DNA of 64,000 bases from positions 372,001 to 436,000 of the forward strand of contig JAYNQW010000001.1 in assembly GCA_038114465.1 (NCBI GenBank), given 5' to 3'. The notes under the pieces are model-generated. The model was not told the origin of the DNA and searched no databases. It saw only the letters and a program-made list of their open reading frames with translations. Source of the DNA: CALINB01 sp938045325. Its GTDB lineage: Bacteria; Pseudomonadota; Alphaproteobacteria; Rhodospirillales; CALINB01. Of the stretch, positions 35,625 through 45,242 are shown piece after piece. The position numbers were made by a program, and so were the translations under genes. Each line of letters starts with the position of its first letter. Positions within the stretch are counted from its first letter, which is position 1.

Positions 35625-36728
35625 TTAGATGTTCGTGTTGAACTTCTCTTTGATGAATTTCTTCATGTAGGCTTTGACTTTCGGCGACAAGTCGATGGCC
35701 GAGCGGATCACAGCCGAGGCGTCCGTCCCGAACACTTTTTCGTAAGCGGTGAAGATTTTGCCGGCCTTTTTAATGAAGTCTTTATCCTCCATGACCTTTT
35801 TCGTGGCCGCGACCCAAACGTCGACCGTTGCTTGAGGCGTTTTTGGCGGCAAAGCGATGGCTTTGGAAGCCGTCACGCCCATTTGGAAGAAGTTCTTGAA
35901 GGCTTCATACTCTATTCCCGAAGGTTCCTTGCCGCCGTTCGCCGCCTTGTAGGCTTCGTAAACGGTCGGCAGATTCGGGTAACCGGGGTCGCGTTCGAAT
36001 TTGCCGTTTTTCCAAATGCCGAGGGTCATCAACGGAATTACCTTCCCCGATTTAACATATTTCTGATCGACGTTCTTCAGATACGCGCTGGCGGAATCGT
36101 AATTGATGTTGGTTTCCCCGCGCAGCAATGCTTTGCGTTGTTTGCCGGTCGAGAGGCCGAACACGGCTTTGACGTTTTTGATGCCAAGCAATTCGAAGGC
36201 CAGGAAGCCGCGTAATTCGGCCGCCGTCGGATTTTTGGCACCGAATACGATCGGGGTTTTGCGCAATATATCGATCGACTCACCGATGCCCTTGCCTTGC
36301 AGGCCGACCTTGGGGTGGGTGTAAAAAATCGTGCCGACGGGTTCGAGAACGATCATTTTCCAATCGAGCAGATTGAATTTGACCTTCTTGCCGCCGAGCA
36401 CTTGCCCCGTTTGGTTTGATGTGGATACCAACGAAATCATCGTGCCGTCCGGCTTGGCATTTTTATGAAACCAGTTTGATCCCTTGATGGAGCCGCCGCC
36501 GGGCATGTTGCGGATAATGATCCGGGGTTTGCCGGGCAGATATTTAGAATAGTAAGGCATCCACAAACGGGCCATACGGTCTGAACCGCCGCCTTCGGCG
36601 AACGGAACGATTGCCGTAACTTTTTTGCCTTTAAAGTCGAGGGCCGAAGCCGAAGCGGAAAAAACAGTGACACCGGCAACCAACGCAATGGCTGAAACGG
36701 CGCACAGAAACGTTGAGTTTTTTCTCAT
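35625..36728 (-). CDS. TctC-type tripartite tricarboxylate transporter binding protein
   Basis: Protein of 367 residues with a signal peptide of about 29 residues (ending ASASA). The mature start DFKGKKVTAIVPFAEGGGSDRMARLW and IIIRNMPGGGSIKGSNWFHKNAKPDG are the TctC/Bug signature of periplasmic carboxylate-binding proteins. No TctA or TctB membrane gene is next to it; orphan binding proteins of this kind are common. The ligand is unknown. It is divergent from the NMT1-like gene across a 272-base gap. Confidence 0.85.
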   Translation of the reverse strand: MRKNSTFLCAVSAIALVAGVTVFSASASALDFKGKKVTAIVPFAEGGGSDRMARLWMPYYSKYLPGKPRIIIRNMPGGGSIKGSNWFHKNAKPDGTMISLVSTSNQTGQVLGGKKVKFNLLDWKMIVLEPVGTIFYTHPKVGLQGKGIGESIDILRKTPIVFGAKNPTAAELRGFLAFELLGIKNVKAVFGLSTGKQRKALLRGETNINYDSASAYLKNVDQKYVKSGKVIPLMTLGIWKNGKFERDPGYPNLPTVYEAYKAANGGKEPSGIEYEAFKNFFQMGVTASKAIALPPKTPQATVDVWVAATKKVMEDKDFIKKAGKIFTAYEKVFGTDASAVIRSAIDLSPKVKAYMKKFIKEKFNTNI

Positions 36729-37000
36729 CGAGAAAATCTCCCTTGTGAGTTAATACAAACCAGATTTTCAAGGTAATAGCGGACCCGATCTTCTGGATGG
36801 ATTGAGCTCTGGACGGGGACCGCTGAACGCTCAAGACACGAACGCAATTATACCCGTAAATTGTAAATCTAATTATTAAATCTCTGTAATCTAACTCGGG
36901 GGTGGTGCCGATTTGCCACTGCCCGTGGGGCGGTTTATGATCGGCCCATCAACCATACACTTTTCAAAACAGGCTGTTTTGCCGCAGGATCGGTCCAACT

Positions 37001-37894
37001 ATGACAATCTCACTTTACGAAAATTTCCGGGGGCTCTTTTACGCGCCGTATTACGCGGCATTTGAAATCGGTGCTTATGATAAAGCCGGGGTCGATGTCG
37101 AATTTGTTGCCGCCAAGGTCATGGGCGAGGGCAACGATGCCATCGACCGGGGCGACGGGGTTGTCGCTTGGGGCGGGCCCATGCGGGTTCTCAAGGATCA
37201 CGCAAAAAATCCGGACAGTGAGCTGATCAGCTTTTGCGAAGTGGTCGGGCGCGATCCGTTCATCATTCTCGGCCATGAACCGAAACCGGGTTTCAAAGTC
37301 CAAGACTTGAAGGATTTGAAGTTCGCAAGCTTTACAGAAGCGCCGACGCCGTGGAATTGCCTGCAGGAGGATTTACGCCGTGCTGGTGTGGATCCGCAAA
37401 GCTTGGACCGGCTTGCGGGCGGGGCGCAAGATGACAACATCGAAAAGTTCCTGAGTGGTAGCCTTGATGCGGTACAGGTCCTGGAACCAAATGCGGAGAA
37501 GCTCTTAAGCGAGGGTAAGGCCCATATTTGGTTTGAGGGCACGAGCCGGGGACCGTGCTCCTACACCACGTTTTATGCGCGCCGCTCGTTCGTCGACGAA
37601 CATGAATCGGAAATGCTCGCGATGGTCAAGGCCATGGCCGAAACGCTGGCGTGGGTGGATTCGGTGAACGGTGACGAAATCGCTAAAACAATTAAAAAAT
37701 ATTTTCCCGATGAGGATAGCGCGCTATTAGGCCGTGCTCTTGAACGCTATAGAAAAGGACAGCTTTGGAACAAGACGCCGGCATTTAGCCGCGCCGGCCT
37801 CGAACGCCTGCATGACGGACTCGTCTCAAATGACTTTATCGAACGCGAAGTATCGTTCGAGGAAATCATCGACAGCCGATTCGACAAACCATAA
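37001..37894 (+). CDS. NMT1/SsuA-like substrate-binding-fold protein, no signal peptide
   Basis: Protein of 297 residues resembling the NMT1/THI5 and SsuA periplasmic-binding fold: MTISLYENFRGLFYAPYYAAFEIGAYDKAGVDVEFV, then AWGGPMRVLKD and a hinge around LDAVQVLEPNAEKLL. There is no export signal, so it may be a cytoplasmic sensor or an enzyme of the THI5 type. The thiolase gene follows after 12 bases, so the two are probably co-transcribed. Confidence 0.75.
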   Translation: MTISLYENFRGLFYAPYYAAFEIGAYDKAGVDVEFVAAKVMGEGNDAIDRGDGVVAWGGPMRVLKDHAKNPDSELISFCEVVGRDPFIILGHEPKPGFKVQDLKDLKFASFTEAPTPWNCLQEDLRRAGVDPQSLDRLAGGAQDDNIEKFLSGSLDAVQVLEPNAEKLLSEGKAHIWFEGTSRGPCSYTTFYARRSFVDEHESEMLAMVKAMAETLAWVDSVNGDEIAKTIKKYFPDEDSALLGRALERYRKGQLWNKTPAFSRAGLERLHDGLVSNDFIEREVSFEEIIDSRFDKP

Positions 37895-37906
37895 GGAAGT
37901 AAATCC

Positions 37907-39118
37907 ATGACCGAACGTGCCGCTTATATTTGTGACGGAATTCGCACACCCATCGGCCGCTATGGCGGCGGCTTGTCCTCGGTACGCGCCGACGATCTGG
38001 CGGCGATTCCCATCACCGCTTTAATGGAACGTAATCCCAAGGTCGATTGGGAGTCGGTTTCCGATGTGCTGTACGGTTGCGCCAATCAGGCGGGTGAAGA
38101 CAACCGCAACGTCGCGCGCATGGCATTGCTGCTGGCGGGTTTGCCCGACAGCGTTTCGGGCGCGACGATCAACCGTTTGTGCGCATCGGGCCTCGATGCG
38201 GTTGGACAGGCAGCAAGGGCCATTCGCTGCGGCGAGGGCAGCCTTATGATCGCCGGTGGCGTTGAGAGTATGTCACGCGCGCCGTTCGTAATGGGTAAGG
38301 CGACGAGTGCCTTTTCGCGGTCGGCGGAAATATTCGACACCACCATCGGCTGGCGTTTCGTAAACAGAAAAATGAAAGCGCAATTCGGCACCGATCTCAT
38401 GCCTGAAACGGCCGAGAACGTCGCCGAGGAATTTCAAGTGACACGTGAAGATCAGGATGCTTTTGCCTACCGAAGCCAACAGCGGGCGGGTAAGGCCCTC
38501 GAAGAAGGCACGTTCAACAACGAAATCGTGCCGGTGACGATCCCGCAACGCAAGGGCGATCCGATCGTGGTCGACACGGACGAACATCCGCGTCCGCAAA
38601 CGACACTGGAAGCGTTGGCAAAACTACCGACCCCGTTTCGCGAAGGCGGTTCGGTGACGGCGGGCAACGCCAGCGGCGTTAACGACGGCGCGGCTGCCTT
38701 GATCTTGGCGGATGAGGAAACGGCGGCGAAAAACGGCCTTACACCGGTGGCCCGCGTGGTCGGCATGGCAACCGCCGGGGTGCCGCCGCGTATCATGGGT
38801 ATCGGACCGGCGCCGGCGGTAAAAAAATTGCTCGATCAAACCGGCCTTAAGATCGAAGACGTCGATGTGATTGAATTGAACGAAGCGTTTGCCAGTCAGG
38901 CCTTGGCGACGCTACGCGAGCTTTCGGTCGCGGACGATGCCGAGCACGTCAACCCGAACGGCGGCGCGATTGCACTGGGCCATCCGCTCGGCATGAGCGG
39001 CGCGCGCTTGGCCTTAACAGCGGTGCGCCAACTCGAACGCACCAAAGGCAAGATTGCGATCTGCACCATGTGTATCGGCGTCGGCCAAGGCCTCGCGGTG
39101 GCCTTGGAGCGGGTTTAA
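37907..39118 (+). CDS. acetyl-CoA acyltransferase (thiolase)
   Basis: Thiolase of 403 residues. Catalytic Cys lies in NRLCASGLDAVGQAAR (near residue 91), followed by GGVESMSRAPFV, NEAFASQALA, GGAIALGHPLGMSGARL (catalytic His) and the final CMCIGVGQGLA with the second Cys. The wording YGCANQAGEDNRNVARM is closest to 3-oxoadipyl-CoA thiolase (PcaF), so a role in aromatic-ring or fatty-acid breakdown is likely. A small Sec peroxiredoxin follows on the same strand. Confidence 0.92.
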   Translation: MTERAAYICDGIRTPIGRYGGGLSSVRADDLAAIPITALMERNPKVDWESVSDVLYGCANQAGEDNRNVARMALLLAGLPDSVSGATINRLCASGLDAVGQAARAIRCGEGSLMIAGGVESMSRAPFVMGKATSAFSRSAEIFDTTIGWRFVNRKMKAQFGTDLMPETAENVAEEFQVTREDQDAFAYRSQQRAGKALEEGTFNNEIVPVTIPQRKGDPIVVDTDEHPRPQTTLEALAKLPTPFREGGSVTAGNASGVNDGAAALILADEETAAKNGLTPVARVVGMATAGVPPRIMGIGPAPAVKKLLDQTGLKIEDVDVIELNEAFASQALATLRELSVADDAEHVNPNGGAIALGHPLGMSGARLALTAVRQLERTKGKIAICTMCIGVGQGLAVALERV

Positions 39119-39218
39119 TCAAGTTCACGATTCTTTGTTGTCGGGGGATCGTTGATCCCTTGTGCTTTTTGCGCGGCTCGTCACAATAGGTTCATCAGGA
39201 ACCCTTTAAGGATATCTC

Positions 39219-39689
39219 ATGGCGAAGAAACTTGATGCCGGTGACATGTTTCCCAACATGACATTGAATCTGCTCGATGGCGGTTCGATCACGGTGCCCG
39301 ATAACCTCAATTCCAAATACACGGTGCTTTTATTTTACCGGGGGCATTGGTGACGGTATTGCCGCCGGCAGTTGGCCGGCTTCGGCGAGTTACAGAAAGA
39401 CTTCGATGATCTCGGTGCGCGTGTGATCGCCGCCAGCGTGGACGACCCCGGCAATGCGAGGAAAATTGCGGATCAGTGCGGTGTTGCTGTTGCGCATGGT
39501 GTATCCCGTGATGATGCCGAAGCACTCGATTCCTGGTGGGAAGACAAACGCAGCATCATTCAGCCGTCCGAATTCGTAATCGATGCCGACGGTAAAGTCA
39601 TGGCATCGTCCTACAGTTCGGGTCCGATTGGGCGAATCGATGCTGCCGATGTTATTGCCATGATCAAGCACCGCGAAGCGCAGAAATAA
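39219..39689 (+). CDS. peroxiredoxin-like selenoprotein (in-frame TGA = Sec45)
   Basis: Protein of 156 residues from the ATG at 39219 (MAKKLDAGDMFPNMTLNLLDGG), if the TGA at 39351-39353 is read as selenocysteine. The motif is FYRGHW-U-RYC-RRQL, an UxxC in the place of the peroxidatic Cys of AhpC/TSA proteins; the fold continues with VIAASVDDPGNARKIADQCG and PSEFVIDADGKVMASSYSSGPIGR. Family length without the Sec reading would be cut to 44 residues. A stem-loop follows the TGA. It sits 100 bases after the thiolase gene and ends before a strong terminator. Confidence 0.9.
39361..39386 (+). promoter_or_regulatory. SECIS hairpin of the plus-strand Sec peroxiredoxin
   Basis: Seven bases after the UGA the RNA folds as GCC-GCCGGC-AGUUG-GCCGGC-(UUC)-GGC: nine pairs with a UUC bulge and a 5-base loop with G at its second position. 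The loop begins 16 bases after the UGA. Bulge and loop are as in bacterial SECIS elements. Confidence 0.8.
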
Positions 39690-39744
39690 CCGCGCACTGC
39701 CTCCCTTTTCCGGTCTTTATTCAAGACCCTTGGTGAATGCCCGT

Positions 39745-39775
39745 GCCCTGCAGTAAACTTTTACTGCAGGGCTTT
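39745..39775 (+). terminator. rho-independent terminator after the Sec peroxiredoxin
   Basis: Near-perfect 12-base-pair inverted repeat GCCCTGCAGTAA ... TTACTGCAGGGC with a tight loop and three T after it, between the Sec peroxiredoxin and ggt genes. Confidence 0.75.
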
Positions 39776-39818
39776 GGCCTGCCAAGAATAAATAAAAATC
39801 GAAATTGGGAGGACGATC

Positions 39819-41675
39819 ATGAACGACTCGCCGACATCACCGGAACGCAAGCGCGACGATTCAAAATTTCTCGGTGCGGCCCAGGGCATGGGCAGCCTTG
39901 AACTCAAGAATGAAACATTCACCACACGACCCGAGATCCGCGGCCGCTTCGGTGTCGTCACGTCGACCCATTGGATTGCGACGGCGGCAGGGATGAATAT
40001 TCTCGAACAAGGTGGCAACGCGTTTGATGCGGCCTGCGCGGTTGCGTTCACTAACCAGGTCGTCGAGCCTCATTTGAACGGTCCCGGCGGCGAGGCCCCG
40101 ATCGTTTTGTTCGATGCGAAGTCCAAACAAGTCAAAGTAATCTGCGGCCACGGCCCCGCGCCCCAGGCTGCGACCATTGAACATTTCCAAAATGCCGGTG
40201 TCACCGTGGTGCCGGGCTCGGGCTTGCTGCCGGCCTGCGTGCCGGGCGCGTTTGGCGCCTGGATGACGCTTTTGCGCAACTACGGCACCATGAAGCCCCG
40301 CGATGTGCTGGCACGCCCGATTGAATTGGCGCGCAACGGTTATCCGACGTTGCCGCGTATCGAAGTGTTGTTAAACATGCTTAAGGATTTATTCGAAAAA
40401 GAATGGACCACGTCGGCGGATGTTTACTTAAAGAACGGCAATATTCCGAAAACCGGTGCGCTCTTTTCCAATCCGTTGATTGCCGATACCTATGAGCGGA
40501 TCGTGCGTGAGGCGGAATCGGTGGGCGGCAACAGGGAAAAGCAAATCGATAAGGCGCTGGAGACGTTTTACCAAGGCTTCGTCGCCGAGGCGGTTGATGA
40601 ATTTTTCCGCACCGAATGCCTCGACACGACCGGCCAACGCCATAAAGGGCTGCTGACCGGTCAAGACATGGCCACTTGGCAGGTTCCGGTCGAGGATCCG
40701 ATAACCTACGACTATCACGGCTATACCGTTTGCAAGCCGCAATCCTGGAGTCAGGCGCCGGTCTTTCTGCAACAACTCGCCTTGCTCAAAGGGTTTGATC
40801 TCGATGTGCTCGAGCCGCACGAACCGGATTTTCTGCACACTATTACCGAATGCACCAAGCTCGCGATGGCAGACCGGGAGAAATTTTATGGCGATCCTGC
40901 TTTCGTCGACGTGCCGTTCGACGTATTGCTCTCGGATGCCTACAACGACGAACGGCGCAAATTGGTCGGCAAGGATGCGTCCATGGAACTGCGTCCCGGC
41001 GACGTGCCCGGCTATGGCGGGGAGATCTTTTTCAAGACCCTTGATGATGTCGACTTCGGCCTCGATACGTCGTCACACAAGGGCGATACGTGTCATTTGG
41101 ATGTCGCCGATAAAGAAGGCAACCTGGTCGCCTCGACGCCGAGTGGCGGCTGGTTCCGCAGTTCACCCTGCGTGCCCGGCCTCGGTTTTCCCATCGGCAC
41201 CCGCGGCGAGATGTTCTGGGTCATGGAAGGCATGGAGGATCATCCCAACGCGCTTCGTCCCGGTAAGCGTTCGCGTACTTCCTTAACCCCGACGATTGCG
41301 CTGAAAGACGGTAAGCCCGTGCTCGCGTTCGGTACGCCGGGCGGCGACCGCCAGGATCAATGGGGATTGCTATTCTTCCTGCGCCGGGTTCATTACGGCA
41401 TGAACCTGCAACAAGCTATCGACTATCCGAACTTCAGCACCAAGCACGCGCCGAGTTCTTTTTATCCGCGGCTTTCGCAACCGGGGAACCTCACCATCGA
41501 ATCCCGTATGCCGGAAGAAACGATCAATGAGATGGAAAAACGCGGGCATCAGATCAAAATCACCGGACCGTGGTCGCAAAGCCGCGGCGTCGCCGCCGGA
41601 ATTGATCAGGAAGAGGGTGTGTTATTAGGGGCCGCCAGCCCGCGATCAATCCAAAGCTACGCCATTGGTTGGTAA
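39819..41675 (+). CDS. ggt: gamma-glutamyltransferase family protein
   Basis: Protein of 618 residues, preceded by GGGAGGA. It shows the N-terminal VTSTHWIATAAGMNILEQGGNAFDAACA, GPGGEAPIVLFD, the precursor cleavage region HKGDTCHLDVADKEGNLVA with the presumed catalytic Thr, and FGTPGGDRQDQWGLLFFLR near the end. No signal peptide is present, whereas classical GGT is periplasmic. Relatives include cephalosporin acylase-type and other N-terminal nucleophile hydrolases, so the substrate is open. Confidence 0.88.
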   Translation: MNDSPTSPERKRDDSKFLGAAQGMGSLELKNETFTTRPEIRGRFGVVTSTHWIATAAGMNILEQGGNAFDAACAVAFTNQVVEPHLNGPGGEAPIVLFDAKSKQVKVICGHGPAPQAATIEHFQNAGVTVVPGSGLLPACVPGAFGAWMTLLRNYGTMKPRDVLARPIELARNGYPTLPRIEVLLNMLKDLFEKEWTTSADVYLKNGNIPKTGALFSNPLIADTYERIVREAESVGGNREKQIDKALETFYQGFVAEAVDEFFRTECLDTTGQRHKGLLTGQDMATWQVPVEDPITYDYHGYTVCKPQSWSQAPVFLQQLALLKGFDLDVLEPHEPDFLHTITECTKLAMADREKFYGDPAFVDVPFDVLLSDAYNDERRKLVGKDASMELRPGDVPGYGGEIFFKTLDDVDFGLDTSSHKGDTCHLDVADKEGNLVASTPSGGWFRSSPCVPGLGFPIGTRGEMFWVMEGMEDHPNALRPGKRSRTSLTPTIALKDGKPVLAFGTPGGDRQDQWGLLFFLRRVHYGMNLQQAIDYPNFSTKHAPSSFYPRLSQPGNLTIESRMPEETINEMEKRGHQIKITGPWSQSRGVAAGIDQEEGVLLGAASPRSIQSYAIGW

Positions 41676-41696
41676 TGGCTGGTGACGGCTGTTAAG

Positions 41697-43085
41697 TTAC
41701 TTTCCGTATAAGATCGCTTTTGCCGCGCCGGTAAGCTCAACGATATGCAATCCCGTACCGGCGCGATCGGCGAGGTAAATCAAGCCCCGGTCGTCCACCT
41801 CGACATTGTTAGTTTGAATGACACGCTGACAGCCATTGCGGGTGTCGCAGCGCCGTTGCGTGTTTTCGTTCGTTGCCGGAATGTAATAGGCGACCTCCTT
41901 GGGGCGAAATGGATCACGCACATCGACCGCGCGCATGCCGGCATTGAAATAAGGAAACGCGACAATCTTGCGGTAAAACGGCTGATCGTAAGACCACTGG
42001 ACCGAGTGCATGCCGAAGCGTCCGCCGCGCCGGCAAAACTTTCCCGTTGATTCTTTCACATGAAAATTCGACACCGGAAACGGCTTTGCGGCTTCGGTGA
42101 TATCGAGAAACCACGCCATGTGGTGCATATCTTCCTTGCAGCCGTTGGAGAACGTCTCACTGACGAGAACGAGAAAATCTCGCGGATTGCCTTCGTCGTA
42201 AAAGTCGTAACCGGGAACGCGTAAGCCCAGGATCGGCCAAGCGGTATGACCGCCCCAGAAAGACGGCATGTTAAGCCGGCTGATTTGCGGCACGAGTAAA
42301 TCCCGCGCCGTCGGCGATTTCGGATCGGCGGAAAAATTCAAAAGTTTTTCCCGGCCCAGTATTTGTACCGCGCCATCTGATCCCGTGCCGTAGGCGACAT
42401 AGATGCGTTTGCCGTCGCTGGTCACTTCATGAATACGCGGGCTCGCACTCGTCTCTTTGCCGCCCGGCTGGGAACCGGCCATGCCGAAGTTGCGGATGAA
42501 TTTCGGCTTGGTTGGATTGCTAAGGTCGAAGACCTGTAAACCCCGGTCGGTACTCCAGCCATCCGGCTCAAGGTCCGATACCAGATAGGCAATGCCGGTA
42601 TCGCACTCCCACCAATTTTTGTGGGTATGCGAAAGTCCGTCGATCACGGTCGACACGAACACGGGTTTTGCCGGATTGGTTGTATCCCAAATTTCATGAC
42701 CGCTGTTTCCCTTGGTGCGCAATAGATAGGTTTTCGATTTATCGGCGTTTGGCAGTTCATCTCCCCGGCAGGCCTGAACCATTTGCGAACTACCGGTTGA
42801 AACGGGCAGGTGTTTCAAGTAAACCGGCTTTGCCGGGTTGGTTGCATCGAGGATCGATGTGCCGGCGCCGCCGTGATGACCGACATAAACGATATATTTT
42901 CCATTTTGTTTTTTGATGATCGGCTGATAGGCGCTTTTGCCGCGTAACGAATGAAATCCGACCAAGCGGGTATTATGGGCCTCAGGATTGGGGCCTTCTG
43001 CCAGCGTCCCGGATGTCACCGGCAGGGCAAGCATCAAGCCCATCAATCCGATTCGGAAGTGCCGTAAACGGGCTGACAATGTCAT
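41697..43085 (-). CDS. exported LVIVD-repeat beta-propeller protein
   Basis: Protein of 462 residues with a signal peptide (about 1-29, LMGLMLALPVTSGTLA). Repeats of the type IVYVGHHGGAGTSILDATNPAKPVYL, HEIWDTTNPAKPVFVS, LQVFDLSNPTKPKFI and MRAVDVRDPFRPKEVAYY are LVIVD beta-propeller blades. Several Cys in the last third suggest disulfides. The role of such periplasmic propellers is not known. It converges on ggt with about 20 bases between the ends. Confidence 0.83.
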   Translation of the reverse strand: MTLSARLRHFRIGLMGLMLALPVTSGTLAEGPNPEAHNTRLVGFHSLRGKSAYQPIIKKQNGKYIVYVGHHGGAGTSILDATNPAKPVYLKHLPVSTGSSQMVQACRGDELPNADKSKTYLLRTKGNSGHEIWDTTNPAKPVFVSTVIDGLSHTHKNWWECDTGIAYLVSDLEPDGWSTDRGLQVFDLSNPTKPKFIRNFGMAGSQPGGKETSASPRIHEVTSDGKRIYVAYGTGSDGAVQILGREKLLNFSADPKSPTARDLLVPQISRLNMPSFWGGHTAWPILGLRVPGYDFYDEGNPRDFLVLVSETFSNGCKEDMHHMAWFLDITEAAKPFPVSNFHVKESTGKFCRRGGRFGMHSVQWSYDQPFYRKIVAFPYFNAGMRAVDVRDPFRPKEVAYYIPATNENTQRRCDTRNGCQRVIQTNNVEVDDRGLIYLADRAGTGLHIVELTGAAKAILYGK

Positions 43086-43172
43086 TCTCGATCCTTATTT
43101 GCGTTTTAAATTTATCCCGATAAGATAATCCCAATTGTAATTATTACCCTAAGAAAAAACAGGAGGCACAAC

Positions 43173-43838
43173 ATGGCGGATCACATCCCCTACGTCGATC
43201 TCGATACCGACGACGAAATCACCAAATTGCTGTTCGAAGGCACGACCAAGATGCTGGGCCGGGTACCAAACTCGATCCGGATCGCAGCCCATTCGCCGTT
43301 TGTGCAGTTGATGTACTTGCCATTCGGCGCGGTTTCCCAACGCCAAGGGGCGGGAGGCGTGCTCAGTAGCAAGCTCAAGGAAATGGTCATTATCAAGACC
43401 AGCCAGGTCAATGGGTGCGCTTATTGACTAGCGCACAATACGTCGCTCGGTCGGGCGGCAGGCATTACGGAAGAACAAGTTCAAGTCATCGGGACCGACG
43501 ATTATATGGATTCCGATCTTCTCAATGAGCGCGAAAAAGCGGCCGTCCTGTGGGCGGAGCATGTAACAAAAAATACCGCGCGCTCACGCGACGATGTGTA
43601 CGAACATGTACGCAGCATTTTCGACAACACCGAGATGGTCGAGCTCACGATCATTTGCGGTCAGTTTAATTTCCGCAACCGGTTTATGGATTCGCTTCGT
43701 ATACCCGTTGAACCGCCAAAAGAGGTGGATAAGATCAAATCGTCCGTCGATCTCGATCCGGAAACGGTTCGGCGCCATTTGGAGCTAGTCTTGGAAAAAT
43801 GGCCGTCCACGTTTCCGGAAGTCCGATCCGACGACTGA
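43173..43838 (+). CDS. AhpD/CMD-like selenoprotein 1 (in-frame TGA = Sec85)
   Basis: Protein of 221 residues from MADHIPYVDLD, if the TGA at 43425-43427 is selenocysteine. The carboxymuconolactone-decarboxylase/AhpD domain motif is KEMVIIKTSQVNGCAY-U-LAHNTSLGR, so the redox pair is Cys82-x-x-Sec85 with the conserved His three residues later. The remainder, MDSDLLNEREKAAVLWAEHVTK and FNFRNRF, is normal for the family. A GGUC-loop hairpin follows. An alkylhydroperoxidase-type reductase role is expected. It starts the block CMD1-MmgE/PrpD-CMD2 (gap to the next gene 12 bases). Confidence 0.92.
43442..43459 (+). promoter_or_regulatory. SECIS hairpin of AhpD-like selenoprotein 1
   Basis: GUCGCUC-GGUC-GGGCGGC, seven pairs (two of them G-U) with the apical loop GGUC, starting 14 bases after the UGA. 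The loop is the same as in the E. coli fdhF SECIS that SelB binds. The same hairpin occurs in the second AhpD-like gene. Confidence 0.88.
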
Positions 43839-43850
43839 TCGGAAACGAAT

Positions 43851-45209
43851 ATGACAATAGCGGAACGGCTCGCCGGAAAGATTCATGGACTCGGCGGGTC
43901 GTTGCCGTTTGAGGGGTGCCTTCACTGGTCGCGGATGGCAATCACCGACATGATCGGCGTTGCGCTTGCCGGTGTCGGAACGGAGACGGCCCGCATTCCC
44001 GGTTCGATCTTGTCGGGCGCTGCGGGAAATTCACACATCATCGGCACCGCCCGGCGCTGCGATCCGGTAACGGCGGCGCTTTTGAACGGCACCGCGGCGC
44101 ACGCGCTCGATTTCGATGACATGCACGAAAGCATGATGGGGCACCCGTCGGTCGCGATCCTGCCGGCGGCGTTAGCGCTTGGCGAGCACGTCGGTGCAAC
44201 CGGCAAAGAGTTGATCGAGGCCTATCTGGTTGGGTTCGAAACTGCGGCCCGGATCGGCCGGGGTATGACTCATGCGCATCAGCGCCGGGGCTGGCACAGC
44301 ACGGGAACGCTTGGCGTGTTCGGTGCCGTAGCCGCGTCGGCGACGTTGCTTAACCTTACCGAAAACCAAACCGCGACGGCGCTGGCGATGGCGTGCTCGA
44401 TGGCTTCCGGCGTGCGCGGTAATTATGGCACCATGACCAAACCCCTGCACGCGGGGCTTGCCGGGCGCAACGCCGTGTTCGCCGCCCTCATGGCGCAAGA
44501 GGGCTTTTGCGCTAGCACGGAAGCGTTCGAACACAAGCAAGGGTTCTTCGCGGTCTATAACGACGGCGCGCCGGTCGATGAAGATGCGATGTTCGAAAAT
44601 TGGTTCGAGCCGCCGGAAATTCTCGATCCCGGCGTGTGTTTGAAACTTTACCCCTGCGGTTCTCACACCCATCCTTTTATCGAAATGACGAAAAGCCTGC
44701 TCGCCGAGCACGGCGTGACATTAAAGGATATCGAGCGCCTCGACGCCTTGAGCGAAACCAGCCGGCATCATCACGCCGACCGGCCGCAGCCGAAAAGCGG
44801 CTTGGACGCCAAGTTCAGCACGCAATATACCATGGCGAGAACGCTCATGAACGGCTCGCCAAAACTTGCGCATTTCACCGACGAAGCGGTTCGGGAAAAA
44901 GATATTCGAAACGTCATGGCGCTGATCCATGCCGCCCCCCATCCGGATCTGGACGAAAGCTGGGCGTCGAAATACGGCGGCGAGGTGATCATGACGCTGA
45001 AATCCGGCGCCGTGTACCGTGCCCACATCGAGCATCAGATTGCCCGCGGCCCCTCGATGCCGCTCAGCAAAAATGATCTGCGGGAAAAATTTCTCGATTG
45101 CGCCGCGGCGTGTTTGGAGCCGGCTCGAGCGGAAGACCTATTTGACGGTCTCATGGCGATAGACAGCCGCGAAAATATCGCTACCCTGATGGCGCAGGCC
45201 GTGCCGTGA
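43851..45209 (+). CDS. MmgE/PrpD family protein
   Basis: Protein of 452 residues with the all-helical N-terminal MmgE/PrpD core: LNGTAAHALDFDDMHESMMGHPSVAILPAALALGE, GRGMTHAHQRRGWHSTGTLGVFGAVAASATLLNL, and MTKPLHAGLAGRNAVFAALMAQEGF. The family includes 2-methylcitrate dehydratase and cis-aconitate decarboxylase; the substrate of this copy is not evident. It lies between two selenoprotein genes, which is an unusual setting. A second MmgE/PrpD protein is encoded at 58545-59888. Confidence 0.9.
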   Translation: MTIAERLAGKIHGLGGSLPFEGCLHWSRMAITDMIGVALAGVGTETARIPGSILSGAAGNSHIIGTARRCDPVTAALLNGTAAHALDFDDMHESMMGHPSVAILPAALALGEHVGATGKELIEAYLVGFETAARIGRGMTHAHQRRGWHSTGTLGVFGAVAASATLLNLTENQTATALAMACSMASGVRGNYGTMTKPLHAGLAGRNAVFAALMAQEGFCASTEAFEHKQGFFAVYNDGAPVDEDAMFENWFEPPEILDPGVCLKLYPCGSHTHPFIEMTKSLLAEHGVTLKDIERLDALSETSRHHHADRPQPKSGLDAKFSTQYTMARTLMNGSPKLAHFTDEAVREKDIRNVMALIHAAPHPDLDESWASKYGGEVIMTLKSGAVYRAHIEHQIARGPSMPLSKNDLREKFLDCAAACLEPARAEDLFDGLMAIDSRENIATLMAQAVP

Positions 45210-45242
45210 TAAACACTCAGTAATTTTTCAAGGGAGGCAACA

